Positions 1-5,643 of a stretch of DNA of 5,644 nucleotides are shown here, piece after piece; positions within the stretch are counted from its first letter, which is position 1; every line of letters begins with the position of its first letter. The stretch lies in assembly GCA_015233485.1 (NCBI GenBank), contig JADFXO010000266.1, positions 1 to 5,644 on the forward strand, given 5' to 3'. The notes under the pieces are model-generated. The model had not been told where the DNA came from and made no database searches. It saw nothing but the letters and a program-made list of their open reading frames with translations. This DNA comes from Nitrospirota bacterium. GTDB lineage: Bacteria; Nitrospirota; Thermodesulfovibrionia; Thermodesulfovibrionales; Magnetobacteriaceae. The position numbers were made by a program, and so were the translations under genes.

Positions 1-10
1 ATACCAATGC

Positions 11-72
11 TTTCGTATAGATTTTGCCGTGAGGCAACGACTCTCTTTCATATGGATTTTTACATGAGGCAA
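11..72. repeat. Imperfect 27-bp direct repeat, two copies
   Basis: Positions 11-37 and 46-72 align without gaps at 22 of 27 bases, giving a 35-bp pitch. Both copies share the core GATTTT and end in TGAGGCAA. Copy 1 contains a perfect 5-bp stem with a four-base loop (TTGCC-GTGA-GGCAA, 24-37). Copy 2 has lost that symmetry (TTTAC-ATGA-GGCAA). There are only two copies and the spacer is 8 bp, so this is not a CRISPR array. It lies downstream of leuA, and no function can be assigned. Further copies could lie to the left of the window. Confidence 0.5.
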
Positions 73-137
73 TACGCAATTATTTTAGATAACAAAATAT
101 TTTTTCGCAGACGCTTCAGCGGGGGGCGGGGGTAATC

Positions 138-1673
138 TTAAACGCCTTTTTCCACTGTCCTGCATATTCCGGCGAGTTTGTTAAGGGCGTTAATGTATGC
201 CTTGGCGGAGGCTACGATAATGTCCGGGTCTGAGGCGCTTGCGCGCACTACGCGGCCGTCTTCTTCGAGCATCACTACAACGTCGCCGAGGGCATCCGTG
301 CCGCCGGTTATGCCTTTTATCTCATATTTTTTCAGCTCGCTCTTTGTCCCCGTTAGTTCCTTTATGGCGTTATAAACGGCATCAACCGGACCGTCTCCCG
401 TGCTTTCCATTTCCCTCCTCTCGCCCTTGATGGAGAGTTTTATCTTTGCCAGCGGCCTTTGCTCAGTACCGCTTACCACATGCAACGACGAAAGAGAGAA
501 ACCATCGCTTTCCTTTAGGGTGATTATCTCATTCGTTACAATGAATTCTATGTCCTCGTCGAATATGTGCTTTTTCTGGTCGGAGAGGGCCTTAAAACGC
601 TCAAACGCCTTATTAATTTCCTCCTCGGTTAAAGACTGGTAGCCAAGCGTGGTTAGCCTGTCTTTAAACGCGTGCCGCCCTGAGTGTTTGCCAAGTATTA
701 GTTTGCTTTTTGAGATGCCTATCTCTTCAGGGTTGAGAATCTCGTATGTGGAGCGTTCCTTCAAAATACCGTCCTGATGTATGCCGGATTCGTGGGCGAA
801 GGCATTATCCCCTATGATGGCCTTGTTCGGCTGAACGGCAATCCCCGTTATTCTGGACACCATCTTGCTTGTTTTATATATCTCACGGGTATTTATCCTC
901 GTGTCGGCGTCAAAATACTTCGGCCTCGTCTTTAAGGTCATTACTACTTCCTCTAAAGCGGTGTTGCCTGCGCGTTCTCCTATGCCGTTTATCGTACACT
1001 CTACCTGTCCCGCACCTTTTAATATGGCTGCGGTGGAGTTTGCAACGGCCTGGCCAAGGTCGTTGTGGCAGTGTATCGAAATCACCGCCTTGTCAATATT
1101 GGGCACCTTGTTCATCAGATATTCTATTAACTCGCTGTACTCCTGTGGAACCGTGTATCCCACAGTGTCAGGTATATTTACCGTCGTGGCCCCCGCCTTT
1201 ATTACATCTTCTGTAACACGGCAGAGATAGTCCCAGTCCGAGCGCGTGGCGTCCTCGGCGGAGAACTCAATGTCGTCCGTATATTTACGCGCGTGCCTTA
1301 CCGCCTTCACGGACATTGCAAGCACCGCCGCTCTGTCCATCTTCAGCTTATACTTCAGATGGATGTCGCTTGTGGCTATGACTATATGAATCCTGCCGCT
1401 TTCGGCATTTTTTACCGCCTCGGCAACACGGTCTATGTCCTTATCCACTGCCCTCGCAAGCCCACATACCGTAACGCCCCTTACCTCGTCGGCTACTCGT
1501 TTTACTGCCTCGAAATCCCCCTGACTCGTTATGGGAAAACCGGCCTCGATTATATCAACATTTAGCCTTGCCAGCTGCCTCGCGATTTGAAGTTTCTCAT
1601 CCACGTTCATCGTGGCCCCGGGGCACTGCTCACCGTCTCTTAGTGTCGTATCGAATATCTTAATTATCCTCAC
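138..1673 (-). CDS. leuA: 2-isopropylmalate synthase (leucine biosynthesis)
   Basis: LeuA condenses acetyl-CoA with 2-oxoisovalerate to give 2-isopropylmalate, the committed step of leucine synthesis, in the cytoplasm. The start chosen is the GTG at 1673-1671. Its bases overlap the pssA stop (GTGA), it has an AGGGGAG Shine-Dalgarno six bases upstream, and it places the family motif DTTLRDGEQ at residues 8-16. The product is 511 aa, the usual size of a full-length bacterial LeuA. An in-frame ATG at 1739 would only add a 22-residue tail lying inside pssA. Visible landmarks are the catalytic and metal-site R12-D13, the metal-binding HxH (H201, H203, in SIHCHNDLGQ), NGIGERAGN at 229-237, and ESGIHQDG at about 295-302 with GKHSG after it. 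The C-terminal regulatory domain covers roughly residues 370-511 and includes GDGPVDAVYNAI (427-438), so leucine feedback inhibition is likely. The DGEQCPGATM signature favours LeuA over citramalate or homocitrate synthase. It is the last gene of the psd-pssA-leuA operon. Confidence 0.95.
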   Translation of the reverse strand: MRIIKIFDTTLRDGEQCPGATMNVDEKLQIARQLARLNVDIIEAGFPITSQGDFEAVKRVADEVRGVTVCGLARAVDKDIDRVAEAVKNAESGRIHIVIATSDIHLKYKLKMDRAAVLAMSVKAVRHARKYTDDIEFSAEDATRSDWDYLCRVTEDVIKAGATTVNIPDTVGYTVPQEYSELIEYLMNKVPNIDKAVISIHCHNDLGQAVANSTAAILKGAGQVECTINGIGERAGNTALEEVVMTLKTRPKYFDADTRINTREIYKTSKMVSRITGIAVQPNKAIIGDNAFAHESGIHQDGILKERSTYEILNPEEIGISKSKLILGKHSGRHAFKDRLTTLGYQSLTEEEINKAFERFKALSDQKKHIFDEDIEFIVTNEIITLKESDGFSLSSLHVVSGTEQRPLAKIKLSIKGERREMESTGDGPVDAVYNAIKELTGTKSELKKYEIKGITGGTDALGDVVVMLEEDGRVVRASASDPDIIVASAKAYINALNKLAGICRTVEKGV

Positions 1674-2413
1674 TGCGCGCTCCCCTGCTGTTTCGGCTCT
1701 TTTGCCGGCCTCCTCTTCCTTGTGTACAGCAAATAACAATTTTCCGCTATACCCGCCAGTACATACAAAATTGCAAGCGCAAAGAGCGCAATCGGCGGAT
1801 GCATCACGATAACCGAAAGGAGTATTATGAGAAGGACAAGGAAAATAAACGGTTTCCTTGTCTTTAGATTCAGTTCCTTCGCGCCGTGAAACCTGAGCGT
1901 GCTTATCATAAACACGGCAAGCACCACGGTCAAAATCAATACGAAGACGCTCTTGCCGGGTGAACTACCCCATATTGTATGGTAAAAAATCACATACGTG
2001 GCTAAAATAGTCGCAGCCGCGGGTATAGGCATTCCGGTGAAATGCTTACTCTCTGTGGAGACCATCTGAACGTTATATCTTGCAAGACGCAGAGCGCCGC
2101 AGCTCGCATAGAGAAACGCCGCCGCCCAGCCGATACGCCCAAAAGGCGCCAGCGCCCAGCTAAAGACCATCACCGCGGGGGCCACTCCAAAGGCAACCTG
2201 GTCAGAGAGGGAATCCAGCTCTATGCCGAATCTTGATGTGCTGTTGGTAATCCTTGCCGTCCAGCCGTCAAGGCCGTCGAAGATATTCGCTATCAATATG
2301 GCCCAGCCGGCATAGACAAACTCCCCCTTCAGCGATGAGATTATAGAGTAGAACCCAAAAAACATCCCGCAAAGGGTGAGGGCATTGGGCAATATATAAA
2401 CCCCGCGCTTCAT
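1670..2413 (-). CDS. pssA: CDP-diacylglycerol-serine O-phosphatidyltransferase (phosphatidylserine synthase)
   Basis: This integral membrane enzyme transfers the phosphatidyl group of CDP-diacylglycerol to L-serine, giving phosphatidylserine and CMP. The product is 247 aa. The CDP-alcohol phosphotransferase signature DG-x2-AR-x8-G-x3-D-x3-D is complete: D49, G50, A53, R54, G63, D67 and D71. These residues supply the metal and nucleotide site in this family. The N-terminus LPNALTLCGMFFGF and the later ALRLARYNV (107-115) are also typical of PssA. Several hydrophobic segments are visible, at about 10-28, 33-48, 72-104 and 125-145, with more near the C-terminus, followed by a basic cytoplasmic tail (TRKRRPAKEPK). 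The serine-specific name rests on overall resemblance and on the adjacent psd, because the signature itself is shared with phosphatidylglycerophosphate synthases. The ATG at 2413 lies one base after the psd stop (TGATATG), with GGAG ten bases upstream. The gene end overlaps the leuA GTG. Confidence 0.93.
   Translation of the reverse strand: MKRGVYILPNALTLCGMFFGFYSIISSLKGEFVYAGWAILIANIFDGLDGWTARITNSTSRFGIELDSLSDQVAFGVAPAVMVFSWALAPFGRIGWAAAFLYASCGALRLARYNVQMVSTESKHFTGMPIPAAATILATYVIFYHTIWGSSPGKSVFVLILTVVLAVFMISTLRFHGAKELNLKTRKPFIFLVLLIILLSVIVMHPPIALFALAILYVLAGIAENCYLLYTRKRRPAKEPKQQGSAQ
1680..1686 (-). promoter_or_regulatory. Shine-Dalgarno that decides the leuA start
   Basis: On the minus strand the sequence reads AGGGGAG, followed by six bases (CGCGCA) and then GTG. 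This is good spacing for initiation at the GTG at 1673. The site lies inside the last codons of pssA, so ribosomes finishing pssA end at the point where leuA begins. This supports translational coupling. Confidence 0.75.
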
Positions 2414-2414
2414 A

Positions 2415-3089
2415 TCATGCAGTCTCCGCCGCGGTTAATGCCGCCTCCACTGCATCACTGTAGTCCCATCTGGCTATTACGGTCACGCCGGAAATTACCA
2501 TGTCCCCCTGCTTTACAATCACTTTTGCAGACAGCGGCAGGTAAATATCCATCCTTGAGCTGAACTTTATGATGCCGTAGCGCTGGCCTTGTTTGAGAGT
2601 ATCGCCGGGCCTTACCCTGCACACGGCGCGTCTGGCTATTGAGCCTGCTACCTGCCGAAGCAGGATGTCTCCCTTTTTTGTCTTCATTACCATTGCTATG
2701 TTGTCGTTTTTGTGCGAGGCCTCATCCAGAAAGGCCTTCTTAAAGCTCCCCGGCGTGTGTTTTACGCTTACAACCTCGCCATCATAGGGGGCGCGGTTGA
2801 CGTGCACGTTTAACGGCGACATGAATATGCTTATTTTCCTGACGTCCTTTTTGAGAAACTCCTCTTCTTTCACCTCAAGGACAAGGAGAATCTTCCCGTC
2901 AGCCGGTGAGATAACGGCGCCGTCGTCGGTGGGTGTTACCCGCTCAGGGTCCCGGAAAAAGTAAAACATAAAAAGGGTTATAGCAAACGGTATAGCCGTA
3001 ATCCAGTTCTTCAGGGTAACGAATACGGCAACGGTAGCGGCGGCGGCTCCCAGTATGAACGGCCGTCCTTCAGGAGCGATTTTAATCAT
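2415..3089 (-). CDS. psd: Phosphatidylserine decarboxylase proenzyme, short form
   Basis: Psd converts phosphatidylserine to phosphatidylethanolamine at the inner membrane, using a pyruvoyl group made by self-cleavage. The product is 224 aa, matching the short class rather than the roughly 320-aa E. coli type. Two hydrophobic segments near the N-terminus (about 11-27 and 30-46) anchor the beta chain and are followed by FFRDPER (44-50). The expected catalytic residues are D64 in SPADG and H96 in SPLNVHVNRAPYDG, matching E. coli D90 and H147. The cleavage region aligns with GIIKFSSRMDIYLP (172-185), so S178 should become the pyruvoyl group. The residue before it is S177 (codon AGC), whereas the family normally has glycine (LGST or FGSR). 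The GS at 149-150 in VAGSIARR matches the upstream VGSIE region of E. coli, not the cleavage site. The ATG at 3089 has AAGGA upstream at normal spacing. psd is the first gene of the operon with pssA and leuA. Confidence 0.93.
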   Translation of the reverse strand: MIKIAPEGRPFILGAAAATVAVFVTLKNWITAIPFAITLFMFYFFRDPERVTPTDDGAVISPADGKILLVLEVKEEEFLKKDVRKISIFMSPLNVHVNRAPYDGEVVSVKHTPGSFKKAFLDEASHKNDNIAMVMKTKKGDILLRQVAGSIARRAVCRVRPGDTLKQGQRYGIIKFSSRMDIYLPLSAKVIVKQGDMVISGVTVIARWDYSDAVEAALTAAETA

Positions 3090-3111
3090 AATTTTCCTTG
3101 TTGTATTTTAT

Positions 3112-3141
3112 TTGAATAATTTCCACTTCGTATATTATATT
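3112..3141 (+). promoter_or_regulatory. Possible sigma70-type promoter for the small secreted gene and proS
   Basis: TTGAAT (3112-3117) and TATATT (3136-3141) are separated by 18 bp and match four and five of six consensus bases. Transcription would start near 3148 and leave a leader of about 60 nt before the ATG at 3208. The site overlaps the leftward -10 boxes, so the two directions would compete for polymerase. Confidence 0.35.
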
Positions 3142-3144
3142 ATA
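3134..3144 (-). promoter_or_regulatory. Possible promoter -10 boxes for psd-pssA-leuA
   Basis: On the minus strand this stretch reads TATAATATAAT, two overlapping perfect -10 hexamers (3144-3139 and 3139-3134), about 45-50 bases upstream of the psd ATG. The -35 side is weak: the best match is CTGGCA (3164-3159), four of six bases, with a long 19-bp spacer to the second box. The position fits an operon promoter, but such hexamers arise easily in an AT-rich tract. Confidence 0.35.
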
Positions 3145-3197
3145 TAACTGTCCTTAAATGCCAGACCAGAGACTTTGCCGGTAACATATTATACACT

Positions 3198-3204
3198 GGA
3201 GGAA
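3198..3204 (+). promoter_or_regulatory. Strong Shine-Dalgarno that decides the start of the small secreted gene
   Basis: GGAGGAA sits at 3198-3204, with GGAGG five bases from the ATG at 3208. This supports 3208 as the start over an in-frame TTG at 3175, which would place eleven extra residues ahead of the signal peptide and has no comparable ribosome site. Confidence 0.75.
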
Positions 3205-3207
3205 ACG

Positions 3208-3528
3208 ATGTATAGAAAACTGTTATTGACGGTCGTAATAGCGCTTCTGACTGCAGCGAATTGTTTCGCCGCCTATGAGACGGACAGCTGCCACGACCTT
3301 TATGATATTTACAGCGGCTGCTTCAGACAAGGGAGGGCAATAGCCAAAATAAAGTGCAAGGCCCTTGCCGACGAACTATGGCAGCATTTCCTTGACAAGG
3401 CGGCAACCCCCAGGGAAGAGCAAATAGCCGGCGCGGTTGCCGATATTTGCGAGGACGGCTGCCTTGACGCCGTAGAAAAAAAAGAGCAGATGCCGATTCA
3501 TTCATTCAGAGAGAAATACTGTAAATAA
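3208..3528 (+). CDS. Small secreted cysteine-rich protein of unknown function
   Basis: I do not recognise this 106-aa protein. Its N-terminus is a clear Sec signal peptide: a positive start (MYRK), a hydrophobic core (L5-A17) and probable signal peptidase I cleavage after A21 or A22. C19 has Asn before it and lacks a lipobox, so a lipoprotein is unlikely. The mature part, about 84 residues, has six cysteines at 28, 38, 50, 81, 85 and 105. This even number suggests three disulfides in an oxidising periplasm or outside the cell. Their spacing is C-x9-C-x11-C-x30-C-x3-C-x19-C. The C-x9-C step superficially recalls helical-hairpin proteins, but that is only a spacing likeness. The region between is charged and probably helical. 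The start is the ATG after a strong GGAGG site. proS begins 18 bp downstream on the same strand, so the two are probably co-transcribed, though nothing suggests a functional link. Codon use looks like that of its neighbours, which supports a real gene. Confidence 0.8.
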   Translation: MYRKLLLTVVIALLTAANCFAAYETDSCHDLYDIYSGCFRQGRAIAKIKCKALADELWQHFLDKAATPREEQIAGAVADICEDGCLDAVEKKEQMPIHSFREKYCK

Positions 3529-3546
3529 TATTGTAAGGAGAGCGCA

Positions 3547-5247
3547 ATGCGATATTCAAAGTTACTAATCCCAACACTCAAAGAGACCCCCTCCGAGGCC
3601 GAGGCCATAAGCCATATACTGATGATTCGCGGCGGGTACATCAGGCAGCTTGCCGCGGGGCTGTATATATCGCTGCCCTTGTTTCTGCGGGTAATGGAAA
3701 AGATAACCACGATAATCCGGCAGGAAATGAACAGAATCGGGGCGCAGGAGCTGTCCATGCCCGTGCTGCACCCGGCCGAGGTATGGCAGAAGACCGGCAG
3801 ATGGGACGCTATCGGGGATGAGATGTTTCGCCTTAAGGACAGAACCGGCCGCGATATGTGCCTTGCCATGACGCATGAAGAGATAATGACATGGCTTGCC
3901 GCCAGGGAACTTCGCTCATATCGGGATTTGCCCCAGATGTGGTATCAGATTCAGACGAAGCTGCGAGACGAGGCCCGCCCCAAAAGCGGCATACTGCGCA
4001 CGCGGGAATTCATAATGAAAGACAGTTATAGTTTCGACGCCGATGAGGCGGGGCTGAATGAGAGCTATAAGCTGCACGCGGTGGCCTACCACAGGATATT
4101 TGCCCGCTGCGGCCTGCTGTTTTATCAGGTAGAGTCTGACCCCGGCATGATGGGCGGCACCACGGCGCACGAGTTCATGGCCCCAAGCGACGCCGGTGAG
4201 GACGAAATTGCCCTCTGCGGCAGATGTGGTTACGCGGCAAACGTGGAGCTTGCCGTCAGCGTGCCGCCGGAATATCCCACTATTGATATGCCCTTTGAGG
4301 AGGTATATACGCCGGACAAGAAGACCGTCAACGAGGTATCTGAATTTCTCGGACTGCCGCCTCATAGTTTTATTAAAAGCCTGCTTCTCATAGCAAGGGA
4401 CGGCGCCCCCGTTCTTGCCCTTTTGCGCGGAGACGAGGAGCTGCACGAACTGAAGACTCAGCGCGTAATAGGTCAGCAATACAGACCGGCGCGCAAAGAG
4501 GAAATCTTTGAGATCCTCGGCGTCGAGGCAGGGTTTATAGGCCCCGTAAATATGATAAACAAAGAAATCCGAATCATCGCATCCACATCCCTTAAAAAAG
4601 GCCTCTACGTAAGCGGCGCTAATAAAAAGGACTACCATATTAGAGGCATAAACCCGGAAGTTCATTTTCAGGCGGAGTCGCACGGCATCCGCGTGATAAG
4701 AGAAAACGAAAGGTGCGTAATTTGCGGCGCGCCGTTAAAAATTCAGAAGGTAATTGAGATAGGGAATATCTTTAAACTTGGTACAAAGTACTCCGTGCCG
4801 CTTAATGCCATCTATCTGAACAAGGAAGGCCTCGAAGTCCCTATTATAATGGGGAGCTACGGCATAGGGCCGGCAAGGGTGGCGGCGGCGGCCATTGAGC
4901 AGAACAACGACGAAAACGGCATCATCTGGCCGGTATCCATAGCCCCGTTTTCGGTGCTGATACTGCCGTTAAACATCAGCGATGGGGAGACATTAAAGGC
5001 GGCTGATGTGATTTGTGCCGCCTTGCAGTCAAAGGGTATAGATTTTCTGATAGACGACAGGGACACCCGCCCGGGGGTAAAATTTAAAGACGCCGACCTG
5101 ACAGGTATCCCGTATCAAATAATCATAGGGGCGAAAAACCTCAAAGACAGCCTCGTCGAGATAAAAAACAGGCGGACGAAGGAGACGGTTAAAGTGCCGC
5201 CGGATAAAGCCGCCGACAATATTAGCAGATTGACGGCCGTAATATAA
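3547..5247 (+). CDS. proS: Prolyl-tRNA synthetase, bacterial type with editing domain
   Basis: ProRS activates proline with ATP and charges tRNA-Pro in the cytoplasm. The product is 566 aa, close to the 572 aa of E. coli ProRS. Class II landmarks are in place: the proline-binding TxE loop at T109-E111 (MTHEE), motif 2 with R140 followed by LRTREFIMKDSYSF (150-163), and motif 3 at GSYGIGPARVAAAAIEQN (436-453) with R444. The inserted editing domain, which clears mischarged alanine, lies between about residues 228 and 395. It carries K277 in FIKSLLL, matching the E. coli editing lysine K279. Two Cys pairs, C224/C227 and C390/C393, flank the insertion and may bind a structural metal. S437 replaces the cysteine found in the E. 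coli GCYGIG. The anticodon-binding domain follows, from about 465 to 566, with DDRDTRPGVKFKDADL as its conserved segment. The ATG has TAAGGAG six bases upstream. proS follows the small secreted gene by 18 bp. No convincing terminator is seen after it. Confidence 0.97.
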   Translation: MRYSKLLIPTLKETPSEAEAISHILMIRGGYIRQLAAGLYISLPLFLRVMEKITTIIRQEMNRIGAQELSMPVLHPAEVWQKTGRWDAIGDEMFRLKDRTGRDMCLAMTHEEIMTWLAARELRSYRDLPQMWYQIQTKLRDEARPKSGILRTREFIMKDSYSFDADEAGLNESYKLHAVAYHRIFARCGLLFYQVESDPGMMGGTTAHEFMAPSDAGEDEIALCGRCGYAANVELAVSVPPEYPTIDMPFEEVYTPDKKTVNEVSEFLGLPPHSFIKSLLLIARDGAPVLALLRGDEELHELKTQRVIGQQYRPARKEEIFEILGVEAGFIGPVNMINKEIRIIASTSLKKGLYVSGANKKDYHIRGINPEVHFQAESHGIRVIRENERCVICGAPLKIQKVIEIGNIFKLGTKYSVPLNAIYLNKEGLEVPIIMGSYGIGPARVAAAAIEQNNDENGIIWPVSIAPFSVLILPLNISDGETLKAADVICAALQSKGIDFLIDDRDTRPGVKFKDADLTGIPYQIIIGAKNLKDSLVEIKNRRTKETVKVPPDKAADNISRLTAVI

Positions 5248-5261
5248 TATTATGATAACGG

Positions 5262-5290
5262 CTATGAGGATGTGTAAAGACTATGAGGAT
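5262..5290 (+). repeat. Short direct repeat CTATGAGGAT after proS
   Basis: CTATGAGGAT occurs exactly at 5262-5271 and 5281-5290, a 19-bp pitch. It lies 15 bases past the proS stop in AT-rich DNA. Two short copies cannot be assigned a function; an operator pair, a slippage duplication or chance are all possible. Confidence 0.45.
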
Positions 5291-5372
5291 ATTTATTGGA
5301 TATATTAATAATTAAGGGTATTTTCAAAATGCCAAGTGGCTACATTTAATATCCTTCAAAATCAACTGCTTA

Positions 5373-5452
5373 CTTGTCCGGAATCTGTCCTTATATCTCA
5401 GAGTAGGCAAAAGCATCATGAAACAGCCATTTAATGGACGATTCCGGACAAG
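5373..5452. repeat. Perfect 13-bp inverted repeat with 54-bp interior
   Basis: CTTGTCCGGAATC at 5373-5385 is the exact reverse complement of GATTCCGGACAAG at 5440-5452. With one bulged base the pairing continues inward: GTCC 5387-5390 with GGAC 5436-5439. As RNA it could form a 17-bp stem with a loop of about 45 nt. It is not followed by a T run on either strand, so it is not a standard intrinsic terminator. It could be a remnant of a short non-coding repeat element, or two half-copies of one palindromic unit in opposite orientation. Confidence 0.7.
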
Positions 5453-5459
5453 CCGGAAT
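5441..5459. repeat. Palindromic repeat unit resembling dispersed intergenic elements
   Basis: ATTCCGG (5441-5447) and CCGGAAT (5453-5459) form a perfect 7-bp stem with a five-base loop, and GACGG follows. On the minus strand the unit starts CCGTCATTCCGG. This resembles the GTCATTCC...GGAAT palindromes scattered through intergenic regions of many bacterial genomes, as I recall them. Using this stem excludes the longer 13-bp pairing with 5373-5385, so the two structures are alternatives. Confidence 0.5.
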
Positions 5460-5502
5460 GACGGAAAGGGACAATGATGACAACAAACTAAGCAACTACC
5501 GC

Positions 5503-5643
5503 TTACTTATGATGTAGAACAGACACGGTAGAGGCTGAGTTAATAGACATCCGCAAGTAGTCGAAGACCAATCGGACATTGAGCGTAAGTTCCCGCATTT
5601 TCTGTGCTACACTGCGGACACCCTTGTATTTGATGATGCCAAC
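5503..5643 (-). CDS. Possible C-terminal fragment of an unidentified protein, cut by the window edge
   Basis: From the right edge the minus strand is open for 46 codons and stops with TAA at 5505-5503. The fragment runs from VGIIKYKGVRSVAQKMRE to SVLHHK. It is basic, with many Lys and Arg against one Glu and one Asp. For most of its length the codons have the mixed, C/G-leaning third positions of the other genes. The middle (RELTLNVRLVFDYLRMSI) looks like an amphipathic helix ending. I cannot name a family. A transposase tail is one guess, given the basic character and the nearby inverted repeats, but no catalytic motif is in view. A 46-codon open frame can also occur by chance, so this call is tentative. 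Confidence 0.35.
   Translation of the reverse strand, partial: VGIIKYKGVRSVAQKMRELTLNVRLVFDYLRMSINSASTVSVLHHK

Larger units (their letters stand above)
5248..5502. other. Non-coding region downstream of proS
   Basis: The 255 bases after the proS stop contain no supported gene. Small open frames (for example 14 codons from 5264 and 27 codons from 5434) lack ribosome sites. The region holds the CTATGAGGAT direct repeat, a weak GGTATTTT/AAAATGCC dyad at 5317-5333 without a T tract, and the 13-bp inverted repeat with its nested palindrome. No tRNA or rRNA is evident. Confidence 0.6.

Noticed and set aside
11..72. CRISPR array remnant
   Set aside because: There are only two diverged copies with an 8-bp spacer, and no cas gene is in view.
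1..135. Plus-strand frame open from the left edge to a TAA at 133-135
   Set aside because: It is only 44 codons and crosses the degenerate direct repeat and the G run. The translation shows no recognisable domain ending, and an open frame of this length is quite likely by chance.
865..1230. Open frames of 115-121 codons on the plus strand inside leuA
   Set aside because: They are shadows opposite the conserved HxH and NGIGERAGN regions of LeuA, with no family signature of their own.
1674..1739. Longer leuA beginning at the ATG at 1739
   Set aside because: The extra 22 residues lie within pssA, are not part of the family N-terminus and lack a ribosome site. The GTG at 1673 has all three supports.
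2640..2645. GS at residues 149-150 as the Psd cleavage site
   Set aside because: VAGSIARR aligns with the upstream VGSIE region of E. coli Psd. The pyruvoyl serine belongs to the later GIIKFSSRMD segment near the C-terminus.
3175..3207. TTG start for the small secreted gene
   Set aside because: It would bury the signal peptide behind eleven extra residues, and it has no Shine-Dalgarno. The ATG at 3208 follows GGAGGAA.
3916..4683. 255-codon open frame on the minus strand inside proS
   Set aside because: It is fully antisense to the conserved catalytic and editing regions of ProRS. Its translation resembles no family I know, and proS is unmistakable on the other strand.
5236..5262. Hairpin over the proS stop codon as a terminator
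   Set aside because: GCCGT and ACGGC pair for only five bases around an AT loop with mismatches, and no T tract follows.
5317..5340. GGTATTTT/AAAATGCC dyad as the proS terminator
   Set aside because: The stem is short and AT-rich, includes a wobble pair, leaves almost no loop if fully paired, and is not followed by a run of T.
5434..5517. 27-codon plus-strand frame across the palindrome
   Set aside because: It has no ribosome site, runs through a repeat unit and has no recognisable features.
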